This document shows positions 24,538-33,024 of a stretch of DNA of 64,000 bases, piece after piece. The notes under the pieces were generated by a model. It was given only the letters and a program-made list of their open reading frames with translations, was not told the DNA's origin and ran no database searches. Location of the stretch: contig JAURJU010000064.1 of assembly GCA_030832085.1 (NCBI GenBank), forward strand, positions 62,001 to 126,000, in the 5' to 3' direction. The position numbers were made by a program, and so were the translations under genes. This DNA is from Chitinophagales bacterium. Its GTDB lineage: Bacteria > Bacteroidota > Bacteroidia > Chitinophagales > Chitinophagaceae. Position 1 is the stretch's first letter, and each line of letters opens with the position of its first letter.

Positions 24538-25254
24538 TTACAACTGTTTGATCTTGATGTTCCTGAACCAGACAAGGTTGCCATGGTCCTGCAAGGAAAT
24601 TTTCCCTTTGCTGTACTTGGCAAAACCAGGCCAGTTCTTGAATTTTGAACCGGCAACCAGGTTGTTGAAATTATCATCACCAACAGTGGTTGTAACAACA
24701 GTCTCTCCATTGAGTTTCAGTGTCAGTGCACTGTTCACGTAGATGATCTCCGCGTGGTTCCACTCCATGGCAGGCTTTGCTGTTTCCCTGTTGCACTTGA
24801 TCAGGTCATACAGGTCACCTGCACGGTGTCTTGGATTTTTCGCATCTCCTGCTTTTTCATTGTCCAACACCTGCATCTCCATGCCCGTGGCGTATGAAGT
24901 CTTGAATTTGGGGTCTTCGTGTACCCCAAAGATGATGCCACTGTTGCCCCCTTCTGAGATTTTCCATTCCAGGCTGAGGTGATAGTTTTCGTATTCAAGG
25001 TCGGTGGTAAGATCTCCGCCTTTTTTAACCCCTGGTTTCTTGTCCTTGTCTACATCGCAGTATAGAACACCATCTTCCACCTTCCAGGATTCCCCGGTTC
25101 CTTCATTGTTGTAGATATGCCAGCCGTTTTTGGTCTTGCCATCAAACAGTTTTTTCCAGCCTTTTTTGGCATTGTTCTCCGGCTTTTGTCCGTCGGTGGT
25201 TGGCGTTGCTGAGAGCAAAAAGGCAGCACAGGCAATCGTTAAAAGGGTTTTCAT
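24538..25254 (-). CDS. Exported DUF1080 (3-keto-disaccharide hydrolase-like) protein
   Basis: A 238-residue single-domain DUF1080 protein with a signal peptide (MKTLLTIACAAFLLSATPTTDGQ). Conserved blocks: WKKLFDGKTKNGWHIY, WKVEDGVLYCD, EYENYHLSLEWKISEGGNSGIIFGVHED, ATGMEMQVLDN, HRAGDLYDLI and WNHAEIIYVNSALTLKLNGE. The fold is a concanavalin-like jelly roll; characterised relatives cleave glycosides after C3 oxidation. It is the last gene of the operon Gfo/Idh/MocA - isomerase - cytochrome c - DUF1080, with only five bases separating it from the cytochrome gene. Confidence 0.9.
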   Translation of the reverse strand: MKTLLTIACAAFLLSATPTTDGQKPENNAKKGWKKLFDGKTKNGWHIYNNEGTGESWKVEDGVLYCDVDKDKKPGVKKGGDLTTDLEYENYHLSLEWKISEGGNSGIIFGVHEDPKFKTSYATGMEMQVLDNEKAGDAKNPRHRAGDLYDLIKCNRETAKPAMEWNHAEIIYVNSALTLKLNGETVVTTTVGDDNFNNLVAGSKFKNWPGFAKYSKGKISLQDHGNLVWFRNIKIKQL

Positions 25255-25259
25255 TGTTG

Positions 25260-25700
25260 TTATTTTTTCATTGATAAGATATACTCTACCATGGCTGAGG
25301 CATCTTCAACACTCAGGTTGGGATGACCCGCCATCGGGATTTCTCCCCAATTGCCTTGTCCGCCCTTGAGTACTTTTTCTGCCAACATCTTTACATTGCT
25401 TGCATTGTTCTCATATTTCTTGGCCACATCCTGGTATGCTGGCCCAATCAGTTTTGCATCGTCTTTGTGGCATGTGCGGCAATCCGATCCTGCAATAAGG
25501 GCTTTTCCGTCTTTTTTGGCCACTGCAGGCGCAGCTTCCTTTGCAGGAGTCTCTTCCTTTGCGGCTGGCTCATCCTTCATGGGAGCCGTTGTTTCTTCCG
25601 TTGTTGCATTGCTGATGGGCTTTGCTTCTTGTGTTTCTTCTCCACCGCCGCAGGCATACAGCCCGGCCGCGATCACCATTGTGAACAGTACCTTCTTCAT
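25260..25700 (-). CDS. Monohaem cytochrome c lipoprotein
   Basis: A 146-residue lipoprotein. I start at MKKVLFTMVIAAGLYACGGG, which gives a lipobox ending in Cys16; the ORF track adds 12 codons upstream. Residues about 20-65 are a low-complexity Glu/Ala/Pro/Thr linker. The cytochrome domain has haem motif CRTCH and probable axial Met in GEIPMAGHP. It closely resembles the cytochrome domain of the ThuA fusion (both have a GPxY then VAKKYE/VAEKYE stretch and G-x-WGE). Likely an electron acceptor for sugar oxidation in the same operon. Confidence 0.88.
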   Translation of the reverse strand: MKKVLFTMVIAAGLYACGGGEETQEAKPISNATTEETTAPMKDEPAAKEETPAKEAAPAVAKKDGKALIAGSDCRTCHKDDAKLIGPAYQDVAKKYENNASNVKMLAEKVLKGGQGNWGEIPMAGHPNLSVEDASAMVEYILSMKK

Positions 25701-25732
25701 TGTTTTTGTAGTTGTTTTTATCATGATTGTTG

Positions 25733-26785
25733 TCAAATGCCTAGAATTCTCTTGTTGAATGCCTCATCACTGCCCGTTCCGGCAAAATCATCAAACGCCT
25801 TTTCTGTTACCCTGATGATCTTGTCCTTGATGAAGATTGCACCTTCTTTTGCTCCCTCTTCAGGATGCTTGATGGCACATTCCCACTCCATGACTGCCCA
25901 ACCACTGTAATCGTATGCGGTCAGCTTGCTGAAGATAGCTGAAAAATCAACTTGGCCATCACCCAAAGACCTGAATCTTCCTGCGCGGTTCACCCAATTC
26001 TGGTATCCGCCATATACGCCCTGTTTTCCGGAAGGGTTGAACTCAGCATCTTTTACATGGAACATTTTTATGCGCTCATGGTAATGGTCGATATAGCTAA
26101 GGTAATCAAGGCACTGCAGCACGAAATGACTTGGGTCATAGAGCAGGCATGCCCGTTTGTGGTGGTTGGTTTTTTCGAGGAACATCTCATAAGAGATGCC
26201 ATCGTGCAGGTCCTCTCCCGGGTGTATTTCATAGCAAAGATCCACGCCATGCTCATCAAATACATCAAGGATGGGCGTCCATCTTTTTGCCAACTCTGTA
26301 AACCCCGTTTCTACCAATCCTGCGGGTCTTTGTGGCCAAGGATAGACCGTATGCCAAAGCAATGCACCGCTAAAGGTTGCATGGGCATTGAGGCCGAGGT
26401 TGGCAGAGGCTTTTGCTGCATATTTCAACTGCTGCACAGCCCATTCCTTTCTTGCCTTGCTGTTGCCGCGCACCGCTTCGGGGGCGAATCCATCGAATTG
26501 CTCATCATATGCGGGATGAACAGCCACCAGTTGTCCCTGCAAGTGGGTGGAGAGTTCGGTGATCTGCATTCCCGCAGATTCAACAATACCCTTTACCTCG
26601 TCGGCATAGGTCTTGCTTTCTGCCGCCTTTTGCAGATCGATGCACCTGGGATCCCAGGTGGGAAGCTGAACACCAACGAAACCCAGGTCTGCAGCCCATT
26701 TGCAGATCGTGGACAAGTCATTGAAAGGAGCTGCGTCTCCCATGAACTGGGCAAGAAAAATACCCGGACCTTTTATCGTTTTCAT
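25733..26785 (-). CDS. Sugar phosphate isomerase/epimerase-like TIM barrel
   Basis: A 350-residue cytoplasmic TIM barrel starting at MKTIKGPGIFLAQFMGD; the longer track ORF overlaps the upstream gene and is not supported. Visible elements are LGFVGVQLPTWDPRCIDLQ, ITELSTHLQGQLVAVHP, the metal-site strands VDLCYEIHPGEDLHDG and ACLLYDPSHFVLQ, MFHVKDAEFNP, and WAVMEWEC at the end. It lies 10 bases downstream of the Gfo/Idh/MocA gene and 32 upstream of the cytochrome. Expected to isomerise or epimerise a (keto-)sugar produced by the oxidoreductases of the operon. Confidence 0.87.
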   Translation of the reverse strand: MKTIKGPGIFLAQFMGDAAPFNDLSTICKWAADLGFVGVQLPTWDPRCIDLQKAAESKTYADEVKGIVESAGMQITELSTHLQGQLVAVHPAYDEQFDGFAPEAVRGNSKARKEWAVQQLKYAAKASANLGLNAHATFSGALLWHTVYPWPQRPAGLVETGFTELAKRWTPILDVFDEHGVDLCYEIHPGEDLHDGISYEMFLEKTNHHKRACLLYDPSHFVLQCLDYLSYIDHYHERIKMFHVKDAEFNPSGKQGVYGGYQNWVNRAGRFRSLGDGQVDFSAIFSKLTAYDYSGWAVMEWECAIKHPEEGAKEGAIFIKDKIIRVTEKAFDDFAGTGSDEAFNKRILGI

Positions 26786-26795
26786 TCCTTTGTGT

Positions 26796-27962
26796 TTATA
26801 CGGTGTGGGGAGTCCACTTGTCTGATGATTGAGAAGAAAGGACAACATTGTCAATAAAGGCCATGCCACGGATGCCATCCTCAACACCTGGGAAATCAAG
26901 CATTTCCGCTGTTGGCGTTGTTCCGTCAATATGTGCCCCAAGGGTCAATGAAAAATTCCTGTAAATATTGGCAAATGCTTCCAGATAACCTTCAGGATGT
27001 CCGCCCGGAGTCCTGGAATTATGGAGAGCGAAGGAAGAAAGCCTGTCTGCATAGTTTCCGCCGGCCCTGAAGATTTGGGTTGGCTGGTCCAGCCACTTCA
27101 CCAACATGGTGTTGGGTTCATGTTGGGCCCATTCCAATCCTCCTTTTTCGCCATATACACGGATCTTGAGTGCATTTTCTTCACCTGCAGCAACCTGGGA
27201 TGCCATCAAGACGCCAGCACCGCCATTTTCAAACTTCAGCAATACGTTTCCGTCGTCATCCAACATCCTGCCTTCTACCATCACATTGAGGTCGGCACAG
27301 ATTTGGGTGATTTTCAATCCCGTGATATATTCAGCCAAATGCGCAGCATGTGTTCCGATATCGCCCATGCATCCGCTTTTCCCACTGCGCTTGGGATCTG
27401 TACGCCAGGCTGCCTGGGCATTGCCCTCGCGTTCGCTGAGTTTGCTCAACCAGCCCTGTGGATATTCAACCCAAACCTTGCGGATGTTGCCGAACTTTCC
27501 TTCTTTCACCATTTGCTTGGCTTGCTTTACCAGTGGATACCCTGAATAGGTATGGGTAAGGCAAAGGACCTTGCCGGTTGCTTCCTGTATGCGCTTCAGC
27601 TCCAGGGCTTCATCCAGCGTAAAGGCAATGGGTTTTTCAATCACCACATGAAACCCGTGCTCCATGGCCATTTTGGCAGGTGCAAAGTGTGCAAAATTGG
27701 GCGTCACAATGGTTACAAAATCCATGCGCTGGTCTTCAGGCAGTTGACTTTCCTTTGTGATCATCTCATCAAAACTGAGGTAGATCCTGTCTTCCGGGAG
27801 AAACAGTGATTTTCCAGAATCTTTTGCAATGTCAGGGTTGATGCTGAGGGCACCACAGACCAGTTCAATGAGTCCGTCCATCCCCGCTGCGTGACGGTGG
27901 ATGGCGCCAATGAAGGCATCCTTGCCGCCACCAATCATTCCCATTCTAAGTTTTCTGTTCAT
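26796..27962 (-). CDS. Gfo/Idh/MocA family oxidoreductase
   Basis: A 388-residue NAD(P)-dependent sugar oxidoreductase. The N-terminal Rossmann motif is GMIGGGKDAFIGAIHRHAA, followed by FVTIVTPNFAHFAPAKMAMEHGFHVVIEKPIAF with the conserved EKP catalytic Lys, and the C-terminal substrate domain with GDIGTHAAHLAEYITG (catalytic His region). There is no signal peptide, so it is cytoplasmic. It heads the four-gene reverse operon. Members oxidise or reduce sugars and cyclitols at a secondary hydroxyl, which fits keto-sugar chemistry. Confidence 0.9.
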   Translation of the reverse strand: MNRKLRMGMIGGGKDAFIGAIHRHAAGMDGLIELVCGALSINPDIAKDSGKSLFLPEDRIYLSFDEMITKESQLPEDQRMDFVTIVTPNFAHFAPAKMAMEHGFHVVIEKPIAFTLDEALELKRIQEATGKVLCLTHTYSGYPLVKQAKQMVKEGKFGNIRKVWVEYPQGWLSKLSEREGNAQAAWRTDPKRSGKSGCMGDIGTHAAHLAEYITGLKITQICADLNVMVEGRMLDDDGNVLLKFENGGAGVLMASQVAAGEENALKIRVYGEKGGLEWAQHEPNTMLVKWLDQPTQIFRAGGNYADRLSSFALHNSRTPGGHPEGYLEAFANIYRNFSLTLGAHIDGTTPTAEMLDFPGVEDGIRGMAFIDNVVLSSQSSDKWTPHTV

Positions 27963-28091
27963 GTTGGTTGGTTGAAAAATTTCAATAAAAATGAGGCTTA
28001 AAAATAATGAATTTAGCAGTACAATATCCCAATTGATGACCTTGTGTGCAAGATTTTAATCTGCGTGCAAACAAGTGCTGGGACACAACAT

Positions 28092-28117
28092 AAAAGGAGG
28101 GAGCCATGGCCCCCTCC
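28092..28117 (-). terminator. Terminator after the MFS transporter gene
   Basis: GGAGGG-AGCCATGGCC-CCCTCC forms a strong stem followed on the reverse strand by TTTT. It lies 24 bases past the transporter stop. The rest of the 179-base gap to the Gfo/Idh/MocA gene shows nothing else I can name. Confidence 0.65.
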
Positions 28118-28141
28118 TTCAATTGTTCTGCAATGTGCTTG

Positions 28142-29350
28142 TTATGCTTTTTGCGCTTTTTTTGAGTAGACATAAAGGCCTACAAATGCAACAATCAGTA
28201 TTGCGGGAAACAACAACATGTTAGAGAGTGTTGCTTGTCCTGCAGCCAAATCAGCAGCATCGCCCACCAATCCGGTTGCTTCTGCTGCTACTTTGTTTTG
28301 CTGTATCCATCCGCCAATGACAGGCTGAAACATGGAAGAGGAGAACATGCCGATACCGCCCATGATGGAAAGACCGAGTGCGCCTGTTTTTGGAAGAGAT
28401 TCCGCAATGAAACCCAGCATGTTTGGCCAGAAATAACAGATTCCCAGTGCGTATACCACTGCTGCAACGTACAATGCTGCACCGCTCATGGTGCTCAACA
28501 TGTAAATGCCTACAACGGCAAAAATGGCTGAGCCCAACAGAACACCAACCGTATTCAACTTGTGGATCAATGGTCCGGCAAAGAACCTGCCAACCGCCAT
28601 CAGGCCGGTTACCAGGGCCAGGATCAGCATGGGGCTTGCACCTGCTTTGGCAAGGATGGGTCCAACCCATTGTTGTGGGCCAAATTCAGAAATGGCAGTC
28701 AGCGCCATGCAACATGCCATGAACAGGTACAATGGATTCAGCATGGCCTTGAAGTTTGCAACCGGAGAACTTGCCTCAGCCTTTGGCTGGGGGAAGCTTT
28801 GGCCCCAGAACATGATGGCATATATGATGGTTGGCACCAGGATTACCCAGATCTGTGCCTGCCAGGGAAGGCTTGCATCGGTCATGAACTTTGATATCAA
28901 TGAACCCAAAACAATTCCACCAGGGAACCACATGTGAAAACGGTTCATCTTGCTGCTGAATTCATTGCCGGTATAGGCATCTGCAATCATTGGATTACAG
29001 GCCGCTTCGGTGCAACCATTTCCTATTCCAATCAACAGCGTAGACACCAACAATACGTTGTAGCTGCTGGCGTAAATGGTAGTGAGGATACCGATGGCAT
29101 GCGCCACAAATGCAACTTGCATGATCAGTTTGGGACCAATTTTAGCGTAGAAAATACCCCCCAGGATCATGGAAATCGGAAAACCAAGAAACCACATGGA
29201 ATTGATGGTTCCAAGCTGAACAGGATCAAGACTCAATTCGGTTCCAAGCTGTGTAAGGATGCCTGCCCTTATGCTGAAAGAGAAGGCCGTTGTAATGAGC
29301 GCGAAACAACTCGCCAAAAAAAGGCGGTTTGCGTTGATGGGCTGGGTCAT
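28142..29350 (-). CDS. MFS transporter (sugar/nucleoside symporter-like)
   Basis: A 402-residue 12-span major facilitator. I start at MTQPINANRLFLASCFALITTAFSFSIRAGIL; the 18 codons upstream in the track have no support. Visible features are SMWFLGFPISMILGGIFYAKIGPKLIMQ (loop 2-3, an MFS signature variant), IGIGNGCTEAACNPMIADAYTGNE in TM4-5, and GLMAVGRFFAGPLIHKLNTVGVLLG at the start of the second half. It is divergent from the isomerase-GMC pair and upstream of the sugar operon, so it probably imports the sugar or keto-sugar used there. Confidence 0.87.
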   Translation of the reverse strand: MTQPINANRLFLASCFALITTAFSFSIRAGILTQLGTELSLDPVQLGTINSMWFLGFPISMILGGIFYAKIGPKLIMQVAFVAHAIGILTTIYASSYNVLLVSTLLIGIGNGCTEAACNPMIADAYTGNEFSSKMNRFHMWFPGGIVLGSLISKFMTDASLPWQAQIWVILVPTIIYAIMFWGQSFPQPKAEASSPVANFKAMLNPLYLFMACCMALTAISEFGPQQWVGPILAKAGASPMLILALVTGLMAVGRFFAGPLIHKLNTVGVLLGSAIFAVVGIYMLSTMSGAALYVAAVVYALGICYFWPNMLGFIAESLPKTGALGLSIMGGIGMFSSSMFQPVIGGWIQQNKVAAEATGLVGDAADLAAGQATLSNMLLFPAILIVAFVGLYVYSKKAQKA

Positions 29351-29536
29351 TGTGATGTAGATTTGGTTATGGGTTAAATGAAAATTTGATTTTGAAGCTA
29401 ACAAATCTTGAAGACCTTGCCAAGTTTAGGATTGTTTTTTTTGGCAGTTGCCAATTTTTTAAGGCACAGGTATAGAGACATCCAATATTTCGTTGGCCGA
29501 AACCTTTCTATCTGAATAGTTTCATTATTTTTAGGC

Positions 29537-30430
29537 ATGCGTACTCCAAACAGAAGAACAGCCATCAGAAATCTTGTGCTGGGAACAATTGCTGCAAGCG
29601 GCATCAGTACTGAATCTTTGGGAAATCCTATCGCTAAAACCGAAACAATGGAAAGCGGAAAGAAGTTGAAAGGAAACATCAATCACTCGGCTTGCCGGTG
29701 GTGCTATTCTTCCATCCCCCTGGAAGAATTCTGCCAATCTGCAAAGAAGATCGGACTGGTGGGCATTGATCTGGTGGGACCCAAAGACTGGGACATGTTG
29801 AAAAAATATGACCTTGTCTCGACCATGTGCAATGGCGCAGAAATCAACCTGAATGACGGATTTAACGATAAAAAATTTCACGAAAAGCTGGTCAGGAACT
29901 ATACAGAAATGATTCCGTTGGTTGCCAAGGCCGGTTACAAAAACCTGATCTGCTTCTCAGGTCAGCGCCGCGGAAAAGATTCCGAGACAGGACTGAACAA
30001 CTGTGTTGAAGGATTGAAACAAATCACGGGCATTGCAGAAAAATATGGTGTGGTATTGGTGATGGAGTTGTTGAACTCAAAGATCAACCACAAAGATTAC
30101 CAGTGCGACAGAAGCGACTGGGGTGTTGAACTCTGCAAACGCGTCGGTTCAGAAAACTTCAAATTGCTTTATGATATCTACCACATGCAAATTGATGAGG
30201 GCGATGTAATCAACACCATCAAAAAGCACCACCAATATTTTGCACATTACCATACCGGCGGCGTGCCTGGCAGAAACGAAATCAATGAAACACAGGAACT
30301 GAATTATCCTGCCATCATGAAAGCCATTGTTGACACAGGATACAAGGGCTATGTGGCCCAGGAATTCATTCCTACCTGGGACGATAAAATTGCTGCACTG
30401 AAACAGGGCGTGCAGATTTGTGATGTTTAG
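29537..30430 (+). CDS. Exported hydroxypyruvate isomerase-like TIM barrel
   Basis: A 297-residue TIM barrel of the hydroxypyruvate isomerase branch of the xylose isomerase-like superfamily, with a Tat-like signal (NRRTAIRNLVLGTIAASG). Metal-binding and catalytic strands are seen in VLVMELLNS (Glu), FKLLYDIYHMQIDEG (Asp, His), FAHYHTGGVPGRNEI (His) and YVAQEFIPTWDD (Glu). A TATTTTTA element ends three bases before the ATG. It is the first gene of a forward pair with the GMC oxidoreductase, 121 bases apart. Confidence 0.85.
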   Translation: MRTPNRRTAIRNLVLGTIAASGISTESLGNPIAKTETMESGKKLKGNINHSACRWCYSSIPLEEFCQSAKKIGLVGIDLVGPKDWDMLKKYDLVSTMCNGAEINLNDGFNDKKFHEKLVRNYTEMIPLVAKAGYKNLICFSGQRRGKDSETGLNNCVEGLKQITGIAEKYGVVLVMELLNSKINHKDYQCDRSDWGVELCKRVGSENFKLLYDIYHMQIDEGDVINTIKKHHQYFAHYHTGGVPGRNEINETQELNYPAIMKAIVDTGYKGYVAQEFIPTWDDKIAALKQGVQICDV

Positions 30431-30551
30431 ATAACTGAGAAAGCAGCAAGATTTCTATGTTCATCAATATTGTTATTTGACTTGATTAGACACTCGACAA
30501 CATTGCTAATAATTTTTTGTTATTTTGAATCGCTCATAAGATTTTTACTCC

Positions 30552-32222
30552 ATGGCTGAACGCTTTGACTTTGACGCAATCGTGATTGGATCCGGCATCT
30601 CAGGAGGCTGGGCGGCCAAGGAATTGTGCGAGCGCGGGTTAAAGACCATTGTGCTGGAAAGGGGCACCATGGTGGAACACATCAAGGATTATCCTACGGC
30701 CAACAAGCATCCATGGGAGTTTCCGCACCGGAACAGCCTGACTGAAGAGGAAAAGAAAATATACACCATTCAATCTCGCCATTATTCCATTGGTGAAGAC
30801 AACAAGCATTTCTATGTAAAGGACATTGAAAACCCATATGCGGAAAAACAGCGCTATGACTGGGTGAGGGCAGATGTGTTTGGTGGAAGGTCCTTGCTGT
30901 GGGGGAGAATTTCTGTGCGCTGGAGTGATGTGGATTTTGGTGCAAACCTGAAAGATGGTCATGGCGTCGATTGGCCCATCCGGTACAAGGACATTGCGCC
31001 CTGGTATGACCATGTTGAAAAGTTCATCGGTGTCAGTGGCAGCAGGGAGAATTTGCCCATCCTGCCTGATGGGATTTTTCAAGCTCCATTCGAGATGAAT
31101 TGCGCTGAGAAACATGTGAAGGAAAAACTGGAAAACAGGTTTCCTGGAATAAAAATGATCCATACGAGATCTGCGAACATCACCCAACCCCTTGATGGAA
31201 GATCCTCCTGCCAAAGCCGAAACCTTTGTCACCGCGGTTGTCCGTTTGGCGCCTACTTCAGTACACAGTCCTCTACGCTTCCGGCAGCAGCAAAAACGGG
31301 CAACCTTAGCATTCGAACAGGAGCCGTTGTCAACCGCATCCTCTACGACGAAAAAACAGGAAAGGCCTCTGGGGTTGAAGTCATCGACAGGGATACACTC
31401 AAGACCTATGTCTATACCGCAAAAATCATTTTCCTCAACGCATCCACCATTGCCACAGCTTTTATCCTCCTGAACTCCACCAGCAACCGTTTTCAAAACG
31501 GCATGGGCAATGATTATGATATTGTTGGCCGTCACCTGATGGACCACCACAAGGGGTCATATACCACTGCTGAGATCGAAGGTTTTGAGGACAAATATAC
31601 TTTTGGCAAAAGGCCAACCGGCGTATACGTTCCCCGGTTTAAAAACATTGATAAGCAAGAACCCAATTTCATCAGGGGCTATTATTACCAGGGCGCCGCA
31701 TTCAGGGAAAGGGGTAGCAGCAGTGATGAAATTGGAGAAAACCTGAAGGCCATTGCAACAAAACCCGGAAAGTGGAAAATCAACCTGGGCTACTATGGTG
31801 AAACGCTTCCCTATGCAGAAAACCGCATCACCCTCAACAAAGACATCAAGGACATATACGGAAGACCCGGCATGACAATAGATTGTTCGTTCAAGGAAAA
31901 TGAAAAGGCCATCTTCAAGGATGCTTCCGCATCCATGAAAGCAATGTTTGAAGCAATTGGCTTGAAAAACATAAAGCAATCCGGAACCATGTCTTTTCCC
32001 GGCAATGCCAACCACGAAATGGGAACGGCAAGAATGGGGCATGATGAAAAAACATCCGTCCTGAACAAGTGGAACCAGTTGCATGCCGTTAAAAACCTTT
32101 TCATCACCGATGGCTCAAGCATGACTTCAAGCGCCTGCATCAATCCTTCACTCACCTATATGGCGCTGACAGCAAGGGCCGTTGATCACGCGGTGAAAGA
32201 AATGAAGAGAGGAAATATCTAA
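30552..32222 (+). CDS. GMC family FAD oxidoreductase
   Basis: A 556-residue flavoprotein of the glucose-methanol-choline family, cytoplasmic-looking at its N-terminus (no signal peptide). The FAD dinucleotide motif is IVIGSGISGGWAAKELCERG (about 11-30), followed by WGRISVRWSDVDF, a Cys-rich stretch NLCHRGCPFGAYFS, and the C-terminal active-site region HEMGTARMGHDEKTSV and DGSSMTSSACINPSLTYMAL. It resembles the large subunit of sugar dehydrogenases that form 3-keto-glycosides. The usual small subunit (gluconate 2-dehydrogenase subunit 3 type, often Tat-exported) is not found beside it. It is a good candidate for the first oxidation step of the carbohydrate region. Confidence 0.88.
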   Translation: MAERFDFDAIVIGSGISGGWAAKELCERGLKTIVLERGTMVEHIKDYPTANKHPWEFPHRNSLTEEEKKIYTIQSRHYSIGEDNKHFYVKDIENPYAEKQRYDWVRADVFGGRSLLWGRISVRWSDVDFGANLKDGHGVDWPIRYKDIAPWYDHVEKFIGVSGSRENLPILPDGIFQAPFEMNCAEKHVKEKLENRFPGIKMIHTRSANITQPLDGRSSCQSRNLCHRGCPFGAYFSTQSSTLPAAAKTGNLSIRTGAVVNRILYDEKTGKASGVEVIDRDTLKTYVYTAKIIFLNASTIATAFILLNSTSNRFQNGMGNDYDIVGRHLMDHHKGSYTTAEIEGFEDKYTFGKRPTGVYVPRFKNIDKQEPNFIRGYYYQGAAFRERGSSSDEIGENLKAIATKPGKWKINLGYYGETLPYAENRITLNKDIKDIYGRPGMTIDCSFKENEKAIFKDASASMKAMFEAIGLKNIKQSGTMSFPGNANHEMGTARMGHDEKTSVLNKWNQLHAVKNLFITDGSSMTSSACINPSLTYMALTARAVDHAVKEMKRGNI

Positions 32223-32229
32223 GACTCGC

Positions 32230-32237
32230 TATCTTTG
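32230..32237 (+). promoter_or_regulatory. -7 element of the inositol-phosphatase-like gene
   Basis: TATCTTTG ends four bases before the ATG at 32242, the leaderless-type spacing. It lies directly after the GMC stop codon. Confidence 0.6.
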
Positions 32238-32241
32238 CAAC

Positions 32242-33018
32242 ATGCTCAAAAGCACACTTCTAAAGGCTGCAAGTGCGGCAGGATTGCTCATCAAGGAAAG
32301 AATCAACGGAAATTTTACGGTAGCTGTAAAAGATGGTCCCAATGACCTGGTCACAGAAGTGGACAAGGCCTCCGAGGCACTCATCATGCAGATCATCCGC
32401 GAGGAATTTCCTCATCATTTCATCCTCAGCGAAGAAATTGGTGAAGTAAAAATGGATTCTGATTACAAATGGATCATCGACCCTATTGATGGCACCATCA
32501 ATTTTGCCAATGGCATCCCGCTTTGTTGTGTCAGCATCGGATTGGAAAAAGAAGGAAGAATGATCATGGGGGCTGTGTACAATGCCATGATGAATGAGTT
32601 CTTTTTTGCAGAAAAAGGAGAAGGTGCTTACCTCAATGATCATAAACTCCGTGTGAGCGAAAAAGACAGCGTACGGCACTCCTGCCTTGTTACAGGATTT
32701 CCTTACGTCTACCTTGACATGGAAAATGGCCCGCTGGAAGTCTTTGGAAGGCTGATACGAGAGGGGGTTCCCGTCAGGAGGCTCGGCTCAGCTGCGATTG
32801 ACCTTTGCTGGGTGGCTGCTGGCCGACTGGATGGTTTCTATGAACACAAGCTCATGCCCTGGGACAGTGCGGCCGGTTATCTGATGGTGGAAGAGGCAGG
32901 TGGAAAAGTTACCGATTTCAATGGAGATGCCTATTCCCCCTATCAACACCGCATCGTTGCAACAAACGGAAAAATCCACGATGAGCTCATTCGTTGGATT
33001 CATAACACACATCAATAA
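32242..33018 (+). CDS. Inositol monophosphatase family protein (SuhB-like)
   Basis: A 258-residue Mg-dependent phosphatase. The metal-site motifs are complete: HFILSEEIGE (Glu), WIIDPIDGTINFANGIP (DPxDGT) and LMPWDSAAGYLMVEEAGG (WDxAAG). Family members act on inositol phosphates, fructose-1,6-bisphosphate, histidinol phosphate or PAP; the sequence does not tell which. It is followed six bases later by thiL, so they form a short operon with a promoter element at its head. Confidence 0.9.
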   Translation: MLKSTLLKAASAAGLLIKERINGNFTVAVKDGPNDLVTEVDKASEALIMQIIREEFPHHFILSEEIGEVKMDSDYKWIIDPIDGTINFANGIPLCCVSIGLEKEGRMIMGAVYNAMMNEFFFAEKGEGAYLNDHKLRVSEKDSVRHSCLVTGFPYVYLDMENGPLEVFGRLIREGVPVRRLGSAAIDLCWVAAGRLDGFYEHKLMPWDSAAGYLMVEEAGGKVTDFNGDAYSPYQHRIVATNGKIHDELIRWIHNTHQ

Positions 33019-33024
33019 AAAAAT

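Noticed and set aside
25952-26857. 301-residue forward ORF over the isomerase and oxidoreductase genes
   Set aside because: Shadow of two well-supported reverse-strand enzymes; Cys/His/Phe-rich composition typical of antisense frames.
30639-31550. 303-residue reverse ORF inside the GMC gene
   Set aside because: Antisense to a complete FAD oxidoreductase with no motif of its own.
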